Source: an uncultured Oscillibacter sp.
Lineage (GTDB): Bacteria; Bacillota; Clostridia; Oscillospirales; Oscillospiraceae
Length of the DNA stretch: 42,423 nucleotides
NCBI GenBank assembly: GCA_910585385.1
Contig: CAJUDV010000019.1
Location: forward strand, 1-42,423
Reading direction: 5' to 3'
This document shows positions 16,118 through 23,995 of this stretch, one piece after another. Positions within the stretch are counted from its first letter, which is position 1; each line of letters begins with the position of its first letter. The notes under the pieces were generated by a model. That model saw nothing but the letters and a program-made list of their open reading frames with translations. It ran no database searches and was not told the DNA's origin. A program made the position numbers and the translations under genes.

Positions 16118-16153
16118 ATTTTTGTCCGCCGGTTTCACCCGCCGGACAAAAAT
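16118..16153. terminator. Intrinsic terminator after the BlaI/M56 operon
   Basis: Stem TTTTTGTCCG (16119-16128) with CGGACAAAAA (16143-16152). T-tracts on both sides; on the minus strand it ends the operon whose last gene stops at 16204 and insulates the flotillin gene. Confidence 0.75.
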
Positions 16154-16203
16154 CGGCATTTTTCACCTTTTATCATACCACGTTCCAAACTCCGGCACAA
16201 GGG

Positions 16204-16827
16204 TCAAAATTCCCCAGGGCCGCCGGGGGCAGGGGGAAAGGGCGGCGGCGCGGCGTCCTGAAAGGCGCGGCGCAGCTGGAACAGATAGAGCATGAGGGCG
16301 ATGCCCAAAAGGGCGTACGCCAGGGCCAGGGTGATCACCGCGCCGTCCGCCAGCCCATCCGGCAGCCACCCGGGCCGCGGCAGATGGGGCCACAGGGCGA
16401 TGGCGGTGACCAGAACGGTCTGCACCGTGCGGCAGAGGAGGATTTTCCCGCTCAGGTCCGCCGCCTCCGGCTCCCGGCACCGGGCCTTTGCCAGGGCCGC
16501 CAAATCCGTGAGGAACTGGAAGAGGAAATAGAGCTGAGCCACGGCCGCTACCATGTCCAGAGGCGGGAAGTGCCCGTCCACATCCATGCCGGCCCAGGAG
16601 GCCAGCCAGTCCGCCCCGGTCCACAGGGCCAGCAGGACGCCAAGGGGCCGCAGGAGGGCCAGGTCCCGCCGCTCCTCCTTCAGCTGGTCGATGGCACGGA
16701 GAAACAGCAGCCACCCCGCGAACCGGGGCAGGATGCTGACATTTCCCAGATTGAAGTCCAGGCAGAGAAACAGATAGCCCCAGGCGGCGCAGGAGAGGCC
16801 CTTGTATAGGCTGGACCGGTCGGTCAT
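16204..16827 (-). CDS. Integral membrane protein of the BlaI/M56 operon, unknown function
   Basis: A 207-residue protein with about five hydrophobic helices (near residues 12-28, 58-80, 88-108, 130-146, 160-184) and a Pro-rich cytoplasmic tail. No enzyme or transporter motif is recognisable. Its start ATG overlaps the M56 gene stop (ATGA), so it is translated in step with that gene and probably belongs to the same signalling or response unit. It could be the effector or a sensor partner. There is no beta-lactamase gene here. Confidence 0.75.
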   Translation of the reverse strand: MTDRSSLYKGLSCAAWGYLFLCLDFNLGNVSILPRFAGWLLFLRAIDQLKEERRDLALLRPLGVLLALWTGADWLASWAGMDVDGHFPPLDMVAAVAQLYFLFQFLTDLAALAKARCREPEAADLSGKILLCRTVQTVLVTAIALWPHLPRPGWLPDGLADGAVITLALAYALLGIALMLYLFQLRRAFQDAAPPPFPPAPGGPGEF

Positions 16828-18848
16828 TGGAGGCCTCCTTCTACAGGAAGCAGCGTCAGCTCCCCGATTTTTTCGCCGTTGAGGTAGAAGTCCGCGGCGT
16901 AGCAGTCCGGGGGAGGATACACCCAGGGCTCGGTGCCGCCGCTGCCTCCGCCTCCGCTTCCGCCCAGGGGAACCTCAATGCCATGCGGTTTCCGGCCGGA
17001 CAGCTCCAAGTCGTAGGTGTACCTGGTGCCCCACTCGCCTCCGGCGCTGCTGGAGCCGCTGGTATTTCCAATGCCCGGGTGCTCCAGCTCCGGGCGCTCG
17101 TCTCCAAAAGACCACGGAGTCGAGGAGGCGCCGACACTGCGGATGGACACCCAGTCCGCCGGGGTGCCGTTGTAGATGGCTGTGAGGTCTGTGCTGTAAT
17201 AGCTGCTGATAAACTCTCCGTCGGGATGGAGAGAAAAGTCGAAGACGGGGATGGAGGAGTTTGGGAGATCGAAGAACGCGTAAATATCGCTGGCACAGCT
17301 GTTGGTCTGATACCGCATTCGCAGGGTGAAGTCCCCGCACCGCGCCTCGTAGACCCAGGCAGGGAGCCCCAGGTTTCCGGTGTCCCTCTCATCTCCCTGT
17401 ACCACCTGGAAATCCCCCAGGGGCAGGACGACCCAGCGGTCCCCCTGTTTTTCTGCCCGGAGGGGCTGGATGGCCAGATAGCGGCTGTGGACGGTGCCGT
17501 CCCAGGGGGGCAGCTCTTTTTCGACCCACGGCGCGACGGTGTCGGGCTCCAGCACCAGCAGCCCCTCATAAGCGCCATTCTCCACAGGGCGGAGGTTGTA
17601 GATCCAGTAGCCGGACTGCCAGTCCACAGTGAAGCTCTCCAGCCGTGGCATCCTGACGCTGTCCCAGCTCTCCAGCCGGGAGGCCCGCCGCAGGCGGGCG
17701 CTGATCCACAGCCGGTCCTGGTCCTCCAGGGGGGCGCACATGGCCAGGTAGACGGGGTTCTCCGCCAGCATCGCCTTGGCGTAGGTGTCGAAGGCCCCGG
17801 CATAGGTGGTGCAGCAGGTGGTGCGGGCGGAGGCCATGGCGGCATAGGGCCGCAGCCGCTGGGGGAGGAGGCCGTCGCCTGTGTAGACCCCCTGGGCCCG
17901 GACGCCCACGAGGCAGGGGCCCGCCAGCACCAGCACTGCGCACACGCCCACCAGGGCCATTCCGGCGGGGTATCTCTTGAACCGGGCGATGGCCTCAATG
18001 CGGCGGCGGATATTTTTCCCGCCGTTTGCCATGGAGGAGGTGCCCGGTGTGCGGGCGTATTTCTCGTTGGCCATGGAGAGGAGGATGCGGCCGTAGTCCC
18101 GCCGGTCCTCTCCCTCCAGCCGCTCCAGCGCCCGTTGGTCGCAGAGGGACTCCAGGTCGTTCCCCGCCAGGTCCGCGCAGCGCCACAGCAGGGGGTTGCA
18201 CCAGTGGACGCATCGCAGGAGGCAGATCAAAAGCCCCCAGGCGGCGTCATGGTGTTTCAGGTGCAGCAGCTCGTGGAGCAGGACCTTTTCGTCCGTCTCC
18301 TCCCCGGCGGGCAGGGCCAGCACGGGCCGAAGCACCCCGCAGATGAAGGCGGAGTCCAGCCTCTCCACCTCCACGGCGGGGCAGACGGGCAGGCCGTACC
18401 GCTCCGCGGTCTCCCGGACCAGGGCGGCCCGCTCCGCCCCCGCGGGGGTCCCCTGGCGGAGAGCCAGCCGCAGCCGGAGGTAGGACAGGGCGTACCGCAG
18501 CAGCAAAACCGCCGCCCCCGCCACATAGACGGCATATATCCACTCCGCCCCGGTGCGGGGCGGCCCCGTGAAATGGGGCAGGGGCACGGGGGCGGACACA
18601 TGGGCCAGGGTGCCGAACTCCTCCGTCAGGAGGGAGCGCAGAAACTCCACCGCCAGAGGCCAGTTCAACAGGGCATACCGCCCCCCAAGGCCCGCGGGGA
18701 CCGCCAGCACCAGGGCCAGCATCCCCCACGCGGCGAACTGCCATCGGGGGGACAGCTTGTCCCGCAGCATGGCCTTGACGGCCAGCAGCACCGCCGCCGC
18801 CCCGGAGGCGGTGAGGGTTTGCAGCAGAAATGACCAAATATCGGACAT
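16824..18848 (-). CDS. BlaR1/MecR1-like M56 membrane metalloprotease with novel extracellular domain
   Basis: A 674-residue protein. The N-terminal half has four or so transmembrane helices and the zinc-protease motif HELLHLKHHD (H192, E193, H196), the M56 peptidase signature shared with BlaR1 and MecR1, which cleave the BlaI repressor upon signal. After a last helix near 300-320 comes an extracellular part of about 350 residues, ending in a Gly/Ser-rich linker (GGSGGGGSGGTE) and a short tail. In BlaR1 this region is a penicillin-binding domain with SxxK; I see no such motif, so the signal is probably not a beta-lactam. Start ATG behind AGGAGG. Confidence 0.88.
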   Translation of the reverse strand: MSDIWSFLLQTLTASGAAAVLLAVKAMLRDKLSPRWQFAAWGMLALVLAVPAGLGGRYALLNWPLAVEFLRSLLTEEFGTLAHVSAPVPLPHFTGPPRTGAEWIYAVYVAGAAVLLLRYALSYLRLRLALRQGTPAGAERAALVRETAERYGLPVCPAVEVERLDSAFICGVLRPVLALPAGEETDEKVLLHELLHLKHHDAAWGLLICLLRCVHWCNPLLWRCADLAGNDLESLCDQRALERLEGEDRRDYGRILLSMANEKYARTPGTSSMANGGKNIRRRIEAIARFKRYPAGMALVGVCAVLVLAGPCLVGVRAQGVYTGDGLLPQRLRPYAAMASARTTCCTTYAGAFDTYAKAMLAENPVYLAMCAPLEDQDRLWISARLRRASRLESWDSVRMPRLESFTVDWQSGYWIYNLRPVENGAYEGLLVLEPDTVAPWVEKELPPWDGTVHSRYLAIQPLRAEKQGDRWVVLPLGDFQVVQGDERDTGNLGLPAWVYEARCGDFTLRMRYQTNSCASDIYAFFDLPNSSIPVFDFSLHPDGEFISSYYSTDLTAIYNGTPADWVSIRSVGASSTPWSFGDERPELEHPGIGNTSGSSSAGGEWGTRYTYDLELSGRKPHGIEVPLGGSGGGGSGGTEPWVYPPPDCYAADFYLNGEKIGELTLLPVEGGLQ

Positions 18849-18975
18849 AGAGACCTCCTAATCCGCAGGAGCGTTTTGAACAGCGCCGCGTTGCCGAGCG
18901 GCAGGGCGGAGAGACCGCCCACGTCCGTAACGCGCGAAAGCTCTTTTTGGATACTTTTTCTCTCGAGAAAAAGTA
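18849..18975 (-). other. Spacer between blaI-like and M56 genes with a perfect hairpin
   Basis: 127 nt separate the two genes. It starts with a perfect 12-bp hairpin GATACTTTTTCT / AGAAAAAGTATC (18950-18977) that overlaps the blaI-like stop. No T-run follows on the minus strand, so it may be an RNA-processing or translational element setting the repressor/sensor ratio. The rest of the spacer stays open in frame but has no start of its own. Confidence 0.5.
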
Positions 18976-19341
18976 TCATACCTCCATCTCGTCCAGCAGC
19001 CGCCGCAGTTCCTCACGCTCCCGGGGAGAGATGGGGCTCTCCTTCAAAAACGCCGCCACCAGATCTCCGGCGGCTCCCCGGTAGACCCGGCGGAGGAAGG
19101 TCTCCCGCTCCCGGGCCTGGCAGTCCTCCCGGCTCAGGGCGGCCCGGTAGACGTGAGGAGAGCTCCCCTTTTGGATGGAAACCAGACCCTTGGCCTCCAT
19201 CCGGATGAGATAGGTCAAAACCGTGTTCCGGCTCCAGCCGGTCTCCGGCCGCAAAGCCTCCGTCAATTCTCCCAGGGCGCTGCCGCCGGAGGCCCACAGG
19301 GCGGTGAGAACCGTCCACTCCCGGTCTGATAAATTCGCCAT
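18976..19341 (-). CDS. BlaI/MecI/CopY-family repressor
   Basis: A 121-residue winged-helix repressor: LSDREWTVLTALWASGGSALGELTEALRPETGWSRNTVLTYLIRMEAKGLVSIQKG, with the recognition helix WSRNTVLTYLIRME near 38-51, then a helical dimer domain ending near RRLLDEMEV. In this family the partner M56 protease cuts the repressor in the dimer domain. The frame is open to 19368, but the ATG at 19341 has AGGAGG at the right distance. Two copies of the family operator TACANNTGTA lie on its promoter, so it represses its own operon. Confidence 0.92.
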   Translation of the reverse strand: MANLSDREWTVLTALWASGGSALGELTEALRPETGWSRNTVLTYLIRMEAKGLVSIQKGSSPHVYRAALSREDCQARERETFLRRVYRGAAGDLVAAFLKESPISPREREELRRLLDEMEV

Positions 19342-19353
19342 GGCAGTTCCTCC

Positions 19354-19363
19354 TACAAGTGTA
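19354..19363. promoter_or_regulatory. BlaI-type operator 1
   Basis: TACAAGTGTA fits the BlaI/MecI consensus TACANNTGTA exactly. It lies at the expected transcription start and ribosome-site region of the repressor gene. Confidence 0.75.
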
Positions 19364-19374
19364 GTCATACCAGT

Positions 19375-19403
19375 ATACTACACCTGTAGGAGGCAGATGT
19401 CAA
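19375..19403 (-). promoter_or_regulatory. Promoter of the BlaI/M56 operon
   Basis: Minus-strand perfect TTGACA (19398-19403), 17 nt, TAGTAT (19375-19380). Both BlaI operators overlap or adjoin it. Confidence 0.8.
19379..19388. promoter_or_regulatory. BlaI-type operator 2
   Basis: TACACCTGTA also fits TACANNTGTA and overlaps the -10 box and spacer. The two operators are centred 25 bp apart. Confidence 0.75.
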
Positions 19404-19404
19404 G

Positions 19405-19438
19405 AAAAAACCGCGGCGGCTTGGCCGCTGCGGTTTTT
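19405..19438 (-). terminator. Terminator of the ECF S-component operon
   Basis: Stem AAAAACCGC-GGCGGC / GCCGCTGCGGTTTTT. On the minus strand it ends in TTTTTT right before the TTGACA box of the BlaI operon, so one operon stops where the next starts. Confidence 0.8.
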
Positions 19439-19460
19439 GCCTTGACATGCTCCCCGGAAT

Positions 19461-20009
19461 TCAGGCGGGGAGGGGGGCCGTCCGCCCAAAGAATCCGGCC
19501 CGCTTCAGGGCCATCACCAGCAGGGGGATCAGCGCGATGTGGACGATGATGCCCGGGATGGCCTTGAAAAAGGCCCCGGCCATGAACATCTCCCAGGTGA
19601 AGAGCTCCCCGGACACGCCGCTGAGAACCACCCGGGCGGCGCCCCAGACCACCCGGCCCGCCAGCATGGCGGTGATGAGGGACACGTAGATGTTTCCGGC
19701 CCTTTTGGGCAGGGCGCGGTACAGCAGGCCGGACACCAGCCCGTAGGCCGCCAGCTCAAAACACATGGCCAGGCCCGTGGGGTAGGGAGGGGGGCTGTGG
19801 AACAGGAAGAAGCGCAGCAGCGGCGCCACGGCCCCCACCGCCATGGCCCACCAGGGGCCGCAGAGGAAGCCCGCCAGCAGCACGGGGATGTGCATAGGGC
19901 TCAGGGCGCTGCCGATCTGGGGAATCTGCCCCGTCAGGAAGGGCAGGACCAGACAGAGGGCCAGGCAGACAGATGCCGTGATCAGGTGTTTGGTGTTGAG
20001 ATTTTTCAT
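19461..20009 (-). CDS. ECF-type transporter S component (substrate unknown)
   Basis: A 182-residue protein with about six hydrophobic helices, beginning MKNLNTKHLITASVCLALCLVLPFLTGQIPQIGSALSPMHIPVLLAGFLCGPWWAMAVG. The SPMHIPVLLAGFLCGP and Arg-containing helix patterns are those of substrate-binding (S) components of energy-coupling factor vitamin importers, which use a shared EcfAA'T module encoded elsewhere. No riboswitch for a known vitamin can be recognised in the 126-nt leader (which holds two short hairpins), so the substrate is unassigned. It lies downstream of the DUF3842 and kinase-like genes on the same strand. Confidence 0.82.
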   Translation of the reverse strand: MKNLNTKHLITASVCLALCLVLPFLTGQIPQIGSALSPMHIPVLLAGFLCGPWWAMAVGAVAPLLRFFLFHSPPPYPTGLAMCFELAAYGLVSGLLYRALPKRAGNIYVSLITAMLAGRVVWGAARVVLSGVSGELFTWEMFMAGAFFKAIPGIIVHIALIPLLVMALKRAGFFGRTAPLPA

Positions 20010-20135
20010 GGTGTCGTTCTCCCTTTCAAACAGATGTTTTGCCGTCTTGAACGGGAGGCCGCGCCTTCATGGCGCGATTGCGTGCGGGGGAATCTATTTA
20101 AATCTCCGGCTTGGCCGGGGAATTGCGGATGGGCG

Positions 20136-20552
20136 TTACTGCGGCGCCGGGAACATGGCCCGCAGCAGCTCCACCGCCTCGTCCATGAGCTTGGAGAGGG
20201 TCATGGACTGGGTGCCCACCACCACGTTGTTGCAGTGGTTCACCGGCAGCAGCAGCTTCCGGGCGGGGCTCTGGCCCACGGCCACCGCCATGGCGGGAGT
20301 GACCTCCCCCAGCAGGGAGTCGGCGGCCAGAATGCCGATGGGGCCGGCGATGACGTCCGCGTCCCGGCAGTTTACCACCACGGGGTTCTCCCCGGTGGCG
20401 CCGGCGTCCGCCCCGGCCTTCAGCATGGCGGAGGTGGCGATGGCGTTGGTGCCCACGGCCACGATTTCGCAGGGCAGGGCGGCGGCCTTCACCCGCTCGA
20501 TGAGCACCTGACCCATGCGGCCGCTCTGGCCGTCAATGACAACGAGTTTCAT
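20136..20552 (-). CDS. DUF3842-family protein
   Basis: A 138-residue protein beginning MKLVVIDGQSGRMGQVLIERVK, a Rossmann-like strand-loop-helix, with the family-typical GTNAIATSAMLKAGAD and NPVVVNCRDADVIAGPIGIL segments and NHCNNVVVGTQS near 105-116. It matches DUF3842, found in Clostridia, function unknown. Its ATG overlaps the stop of the uridine-kinase-like gene, so the two are coupled. The Rossmann start hints at nucleotide binding; no more can be said. Confidence 0.85.
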   Translation of the reverse strand: MKLVVIDGQSGRMGQVLIERVKAAALPCEIVAVGTNAIATSAMLKAGADAGATGENPVVVNCRDADVIAGPIGILAADSLLGEVTPAMAVAVGQSPARKLLLPVNHCNNVVVGTQSMTLSKLMDEAVELLRAMFPAPQ

Positions 20553-21619
20553 CCCTCCACCTCCAGGATCAGATCACAGCGGCTCTCCGGGGCCGCGGCG
20601 TCAAAGTACCGCCGCTCCAGGGGAATCCAGGTGCTGAAAAACCGCGCCTGGGCCTCCGGGCTGTTTCGGTTTTGGATGCGGGTTCGCTGGAGCTCCGGGG
20701 AGATCCGCAAAAAGACGGAGAGGTCGTAGCAGTCCGCCAGGGCCGGGTGCGTGCTGTACGCGCCCTCCACGATGTTCAGCGCCCCGGGGACCACCGGTGC
20801 GGGATTGCCCAGCGTCCTGGCGTGGCAGTCATAGGGCCGGTACTGGACCGTCTCCCCCCGGCGCAGGGGCAGGAGCACCTCCTCCAGGAACCGCTCATAG
20901 TCCACGTTGCCGCCGGGCTCCGCCAGACGCGCCTCCGTCCGCTGCTCCGGGCGGAGGAAGAAGTCGTCCATGTGAAACACATTGCACTCCGGGTAAATTT
21001 TGGCCAGCAGGGCTGCCAGGGTGGTCTTGCCCGCGGCGCTGCCGCCCTCCAGGGCGGCGATGACCCGGGATTTCTCCGCCAGCCGCCGGTCCAGGGCGGA
21101 CAGCAGGGGTAAAAGGCGGACGTACTCCCGCCGGATCACCCGGTAGGCCGGGGCGTAGGCGGCGCGGAATTCCTCTGAGTGATGGCAGGGGGGGCATCCG
21201 GCCGCCCGCCATGTTTCCACAGCCTGGGCCGTCTCCTCCCGGGAGAAGGGCAGCCGCCCCTCCTGGGCCAGGTTCAGAAGGCATTGGAGCTTTTTCTCCA
21301 GCGCTGCCGCGTCTCCGGCGGGAGCCTCGGCGGAGAGGGCGAAGAGGCGGTACAGCGTTCGGGAAGAGAGACCGCCCAGTTCCCCCAGATGGAGCCGGAC
21401 ATAGGGGCCGTCCAGCGCCTCCGGGCCGGAGGCGGCGTCCTGTGGCAGGCGGGCCAGCTCCTCCCGGAGCCGCCCCAGGCCCGCCGGCTCATCCGTGACG
21501 AAGTGGCCGCAGCCGAACACGCTCTGGTGCAGGGCCTTTAGCAGGTCCTGGGGCCGCAGAGCGGGATAGGCGCGGCACTGGGTCAGCAGAAATTGGGTTG
21601 TGGACTGGGCTTCATCCAT
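20549..21619 (-). CDS. Uridine kinase/PRK-like P-loop protein with N-terminal extension
   Basis: A 356-residue protein. The first 165 residues are a helical domain seen in clostridial homologues (LLKALHQSVFGCGHFV, with a Cys-containing CPPCHHSEEF near 145). The C-terminal half is a P-loop kinase of the uridine kinase/phosphoribulokinase class: Walker A EGGSAAGKTTL near 192-202, FHMDDFF near 216, the substrate-side RPYDCHARTL near 264 and VEGAYSTHP. It probably phosphorylates a small metabolite such as a nucleoside or pantothenate-like compound, not established. The frame is open to 21760; the ATG at 21619 has GAGGAG. Promoter upstream at 21654-21684. Confidence 0.82.
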   Translation of the reverse strand: MDEAQSTTQFLLTQCRAYPALRPQDLLKALHQSVFGCGHFVTDEPAGLGRLREELARLPQDAASGPEALDGPYVRLHLGELGGLSSRTLYRLFALSAEAPAGDAAALEKKLQCLLNLAQEGRLPFSREETAQAVETWRAAGCPPCHHSEEFRAAYAPAYRVIRREYVRLLPLLSALDRRLAEKSRVIAALEGGSAAGKTTLAALLAKIYPECNVFHMDDFFLRPEQRTEARLAEPGGNVDYERFLEEVLLPLRRGETVQYRPYDCHARTLGNPAPVVPGALNIVEGAYSTHPALADCYDLSVFLRISPELQRTRIQNRNSPEAQARFFSTWIPLERRYFDAAAPESRCDLILEVEG

Positions 21620-21653
21620 AGGACTCCTCGCTTTCAAAGTGGGTATGGTCACC

Positions 21654-21684
21654 ATTATACAGCATGGAGCGGGGTGCAAGTCAA
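21654..21684 (-). promoter_or_regulatory. Putative promoter of the kinase-DUF3842 operon
   Basis: Minus-strand TTGACT (21679-21684), 19 nt, perfect TATAAT (21654-21659), 34 nt before the start codon. The spacing is long. Confidence 0.5.
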
Positions 21685-21774
21685 GGGTTTCGCCGAAAAA
21701 GGGGCTTTTCATCGGGAGAAAAAAGTGGTATTCTATAAATTGTTTGAAAATGCCAAACAAAAGGGGTGTTTTTT

Positions 21775-22278
21775 GTGTACGACGAACTGACGGAGGTTGA
21801 CATCAAGAAGATGAAAGAGGAGCTGGACCACCGGATCCGGGTCCTGCGGCCCCAGCTTATTGAGGAGGTGCAGACCGCCCGGGCCTTCGGAGATCTCAGC
21901 GAGAACTTTGAGTACAAATGCGCCAAGCAGGCGAAAAACCGTAACGACAGCCGCATCCGCTACCTGGAGCGGATGATCCGCACCGCCAAAGTCATCGAGG
22001 TGAAGGGCGGGGCGGACACGGTGGGTCTCTTTGACAGCGTGACCATCTACAACGAGCTTGTCAAGCGGGAGATGACCATCCGCATTGTCACCACATTGCG
22101 CCAGGACGCCTTGAAAGGCCTCATCAGCAAGGAGTCCCCGGTGGGAAAGGCCCTGCTGGGGCACAGGGCGGGGGACAGGGTCCAGGTGGAGGTGGACCCT
22201 CAGACGAAATACTTTGTGGAGATCCGGTCCATTGAGAAGGGCACGGACGATGAGAGCCTGGACATCAGCTCCTACTGA
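21775..22278 (+). CDS. GreA-like transcription elongation factor
   Basis: A 167-residue protein. The N-terminal coiled coil contains FGDLSENFEYKCAKQAKNRNDSRIRYLERMI, with the acidic tip DLSEN used by GreA to stimulate RNA cleavage in backtracked polymerase. The C-terminal FKBP-like domain has SPVGKALLGHRAGDRVQVEVD. The acidic tip is intact, so cleavage activity is plausible. It is probably a paralogue of the housekeeping greA. Two GTG starts are possible (21766 and 21775); I chose 21775 because AAAAGGGG lies at proper distance. The lipase-like gene follows 26 nt downstream. Confidence 0.85.
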   Translation: MYDELTEVDIKKMKEELDHRIRVLRPQLIEEVQTARAFGDLSENFEYKCAKQAKNRNDSRIRYLERMIRTAKVIEVKGGADTVGLFDSVTIYNELVKREMTIRIVTTLRQDALKGLISKESPVGKALLGHRAGDRVQVEVDPQTKYFVEIRSIEKGTDDESLDISSY

Positions 22279-22304
22279 GTCCATACGGGAAAGGGTGGTT
22301 TATT

Positions 22305-23669
22305 ATGAAATATGTCAGAAGGGCCGTCTACGCGCTGCTGGCGGGGGTGCTGGTCAATTATCTGGCGCTGATCACGGTTCCGCTCTCCCGGGCGGCGATG
22401 GGCGCCGCCGCTGCCTGGCTGGGCGGACTGCTGGCGCTGGCGGGATTTGTGTACATCAATCTCTGCCCTCTGCCAAAAACGGCCCCTACCAAGCGCATCC
22501 GGTATCTGGCGGAGGGCTGTGAGCTGCTGTGGCTGTTCGCCGTCTCCTTTGCGCTGACCCTCTGCGTCCAGCCCGTCTGGCTGTGGTGGGTGTTTGCCGG
22601 GAGCGGGAGCCGGGACGGAGCGGTATTTGTGGTGCTTTTGGACCTGCTGCTTGCGGTCTGCTCCCTGTGCGTCCTCTTCTGGAACGGCATGATCCGGGTC
22701 TACCTCACCTCCGTTCAGCTGGGCGTTAAGCACCGCGTCCTGGCGGCGCTGTGCGGCTGGATTCCCCTGGTGAACCTGTGGTACTTAATGAAAATCATCT
22801 ACATCACCGGAAAAGAGGCGGAGTTTGAGACGGAGAAGTGGGAGCTGGACGCCGTCCGGGCGGAGAGCGAGATCTGTAAGACAAAATACCCCATCCTGAT
22901 GGTCCACGGCGTTTTCTTCCGGGACTTCCGGTATTTGAACTACTGGGGCCGCATCCCGAAGGAGCTGAGTCGCAACGGGGCCGCGGTCTACTACGGCCAG
23001 CAGCAGTCCGCCGCCGCGGTGGAGGACAGCGGCAAGGAGCTGGCGGAGCGCATCCGGCAGATTGTGAAGGAGACGGGCTGCGAAAAGGTGAATATCATCG
23101 CCCACTCCAAGGGCGGGCTGGACAGCCGGGCCGCCATCTCCCATTGCAGCATGGCCCCCTATGTGGCCACCCTCACCACCATCAACACCCCCCACCGGGG
23201 CTGCATCTTCGCCGAGTACCTGCTGGGCAAGGTGCCCCAGGCCGTCCGGGAGAAGATCGCCGCGGCCTACAACGCGGCCCTCAGGAAGGTGGGGGACCCC
23301 AACCCGGATTTCCTGGCGGCGGTGACGGACCTGACGGAGAGCGCGTGCCTTCGCCGGAACGAGGTGACGCCGGACATCCCCGGCGTGGTGTACGAGAGCG
23401 TCATGTCCTACTGCAAAAAGGCCCAGCACGGCAGGTTCCCCCTGAATATGACCTACCCCGTCGTCAAACACTTCGACGGCCTCAACGACGGGCTGGTGTC
23501 GGTGGAGTCCGCCAAGTGGGGGGAGAAGTTCACCCTTCTGGAGCCCCAGGGAAAGCGGGGCATCTCCCACGGGGACGTGGTGGATTTGAACCGGGAGAAC
23601 ATCCGGGGCTTTGACGTGCGGGAGTTCTACGTAAAGCTGGCGGCGGATTTGAAGCGCCGGGGGTATTGA
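22305..23669 (+). CDS. Membrane-anchored alpha/beta-hydrolase (lipase-like)
   Basis: A 454-residue protein. The first 165 residues carry about four or five transmembrane helices. The rest is a lipase-type alpha/beta hydrolase: oxyanion segment YPILMVHGVF near 201, nucleophile elbow AHSKGG with Ser268, an acid in HFDGLNDGLV (Asp391 or Asp396) and His422 in SHGDVVDL. The active domain resembles family I bacterial triacylglycerol lipases and esterases. It is fused to a membrane domain rather than a secretion signal, so it acts at the membrane. The start has AAGGGTGG. It follows the GreA-like gene in a likely operon and ends at a terminator. Confidence 0.85.
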   Translation: MKYVRRAVYALLAGVLVNYLALITVPLSRAAMGAAAAWLGGLLALAGFVYINLCPLPKTAPTKRIRYLAEGCELLWLFAVSFALTLCVQPVWLWWVFAGSGSRDGAVFVVLLDLLLAVCSLCVLFWNGMIRVYLTSVQLGVKHRVLAALCGWIPLVNLWYLMKIIYITGKEAEFETEKWELDAVRAESEICKTKYPILMVHGVFFRDFRYLNYWGRIPKELSRNGAAVYYGQQQSAAAVEDSGKELAERIRQIVKETGCEKVNIIAHSKGGLDSRAAISHCSMAPYVATLTTINTPHRGCIFAEYLLGKVPQAVREKIAAAYNAALRKVGDPNPDFLAAVTDLTESACLRRNEVTPDIPGVVYESVMSYCKKAQHGRFPLNMTYPVVKHFDGLNDGLVSVESAKWGEKFTLLEPQGKRGISHGDVVDLNRENIRGFDVREFYVKLAADLKRRGY

Positions 23670-23680
23670 GGCACATAAGA

Positions 23681-23714
23681 GCGGAGGACGGCCATGGAGC
23701 TGTCCTCCGCTTTT
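23681..23714 (+). terminator. Terminator after the lipase gene
   Basis: Stem GCGGAGGAC (23681-23689) with GTCCTCCGC (23702-23710), followed by TTTT. Confidence 0.8.
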
Positions 23715-23995
23715 CATATGCTTCATCCGCGCTCCACAGCCTGCGGTTTCGAAAAATTTGCATCAAAAGCGTCCTCCGCGAGACCGCCGAATCGCATCAC
23801 AACCTCCGCCTGATGGATTTTTAGATGAATTTTTATCAATATATCACATCAGGGCGCTGGTTTTCAGTAAAATCTCTGGCAGCCTGTGCGCCTCTGCAAA
23901 ATAGTTGCATATTACAACAATTTGCTGATTGACTTGCCGCCGGGATGTGGTATCATTTTTTTGTAAGCTTATCAGGGAGAAGAGGAGGCGTTATC
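23715..23995 (+). other. Spacer upstream of the ABC exporter genes
   Basis: About 280 bp of relatively AT-rich sequence with no supported gene. It contains the exporter promoter near its end. No riboswitch or clear operator was recognised. Confidence 0.6.
23929..23956 (+). promoter_or_regulatory. Promoter of the ABC exporter operon
   Basis: TTGACT (23929-23934), 16 nt, TATCAT (23951-23956), 39 nt before the start codon. Confidence 0.6.

Noticed and set aside
16827..18833. Open frame of 668 codons on the plus strand
   Set aside because: Exact antisense shadow of the M56 protease gene, no ribosome site and low-complexity Gly/Gln/His-rich translation.
20010..20135. Possible vitamin riboswitch before the ECF S component
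   Set aside because: Two short hairpins are present, but no conserved core of TPP, FMN, cobalamin, preQ1 or THF riboswitches was recognised.
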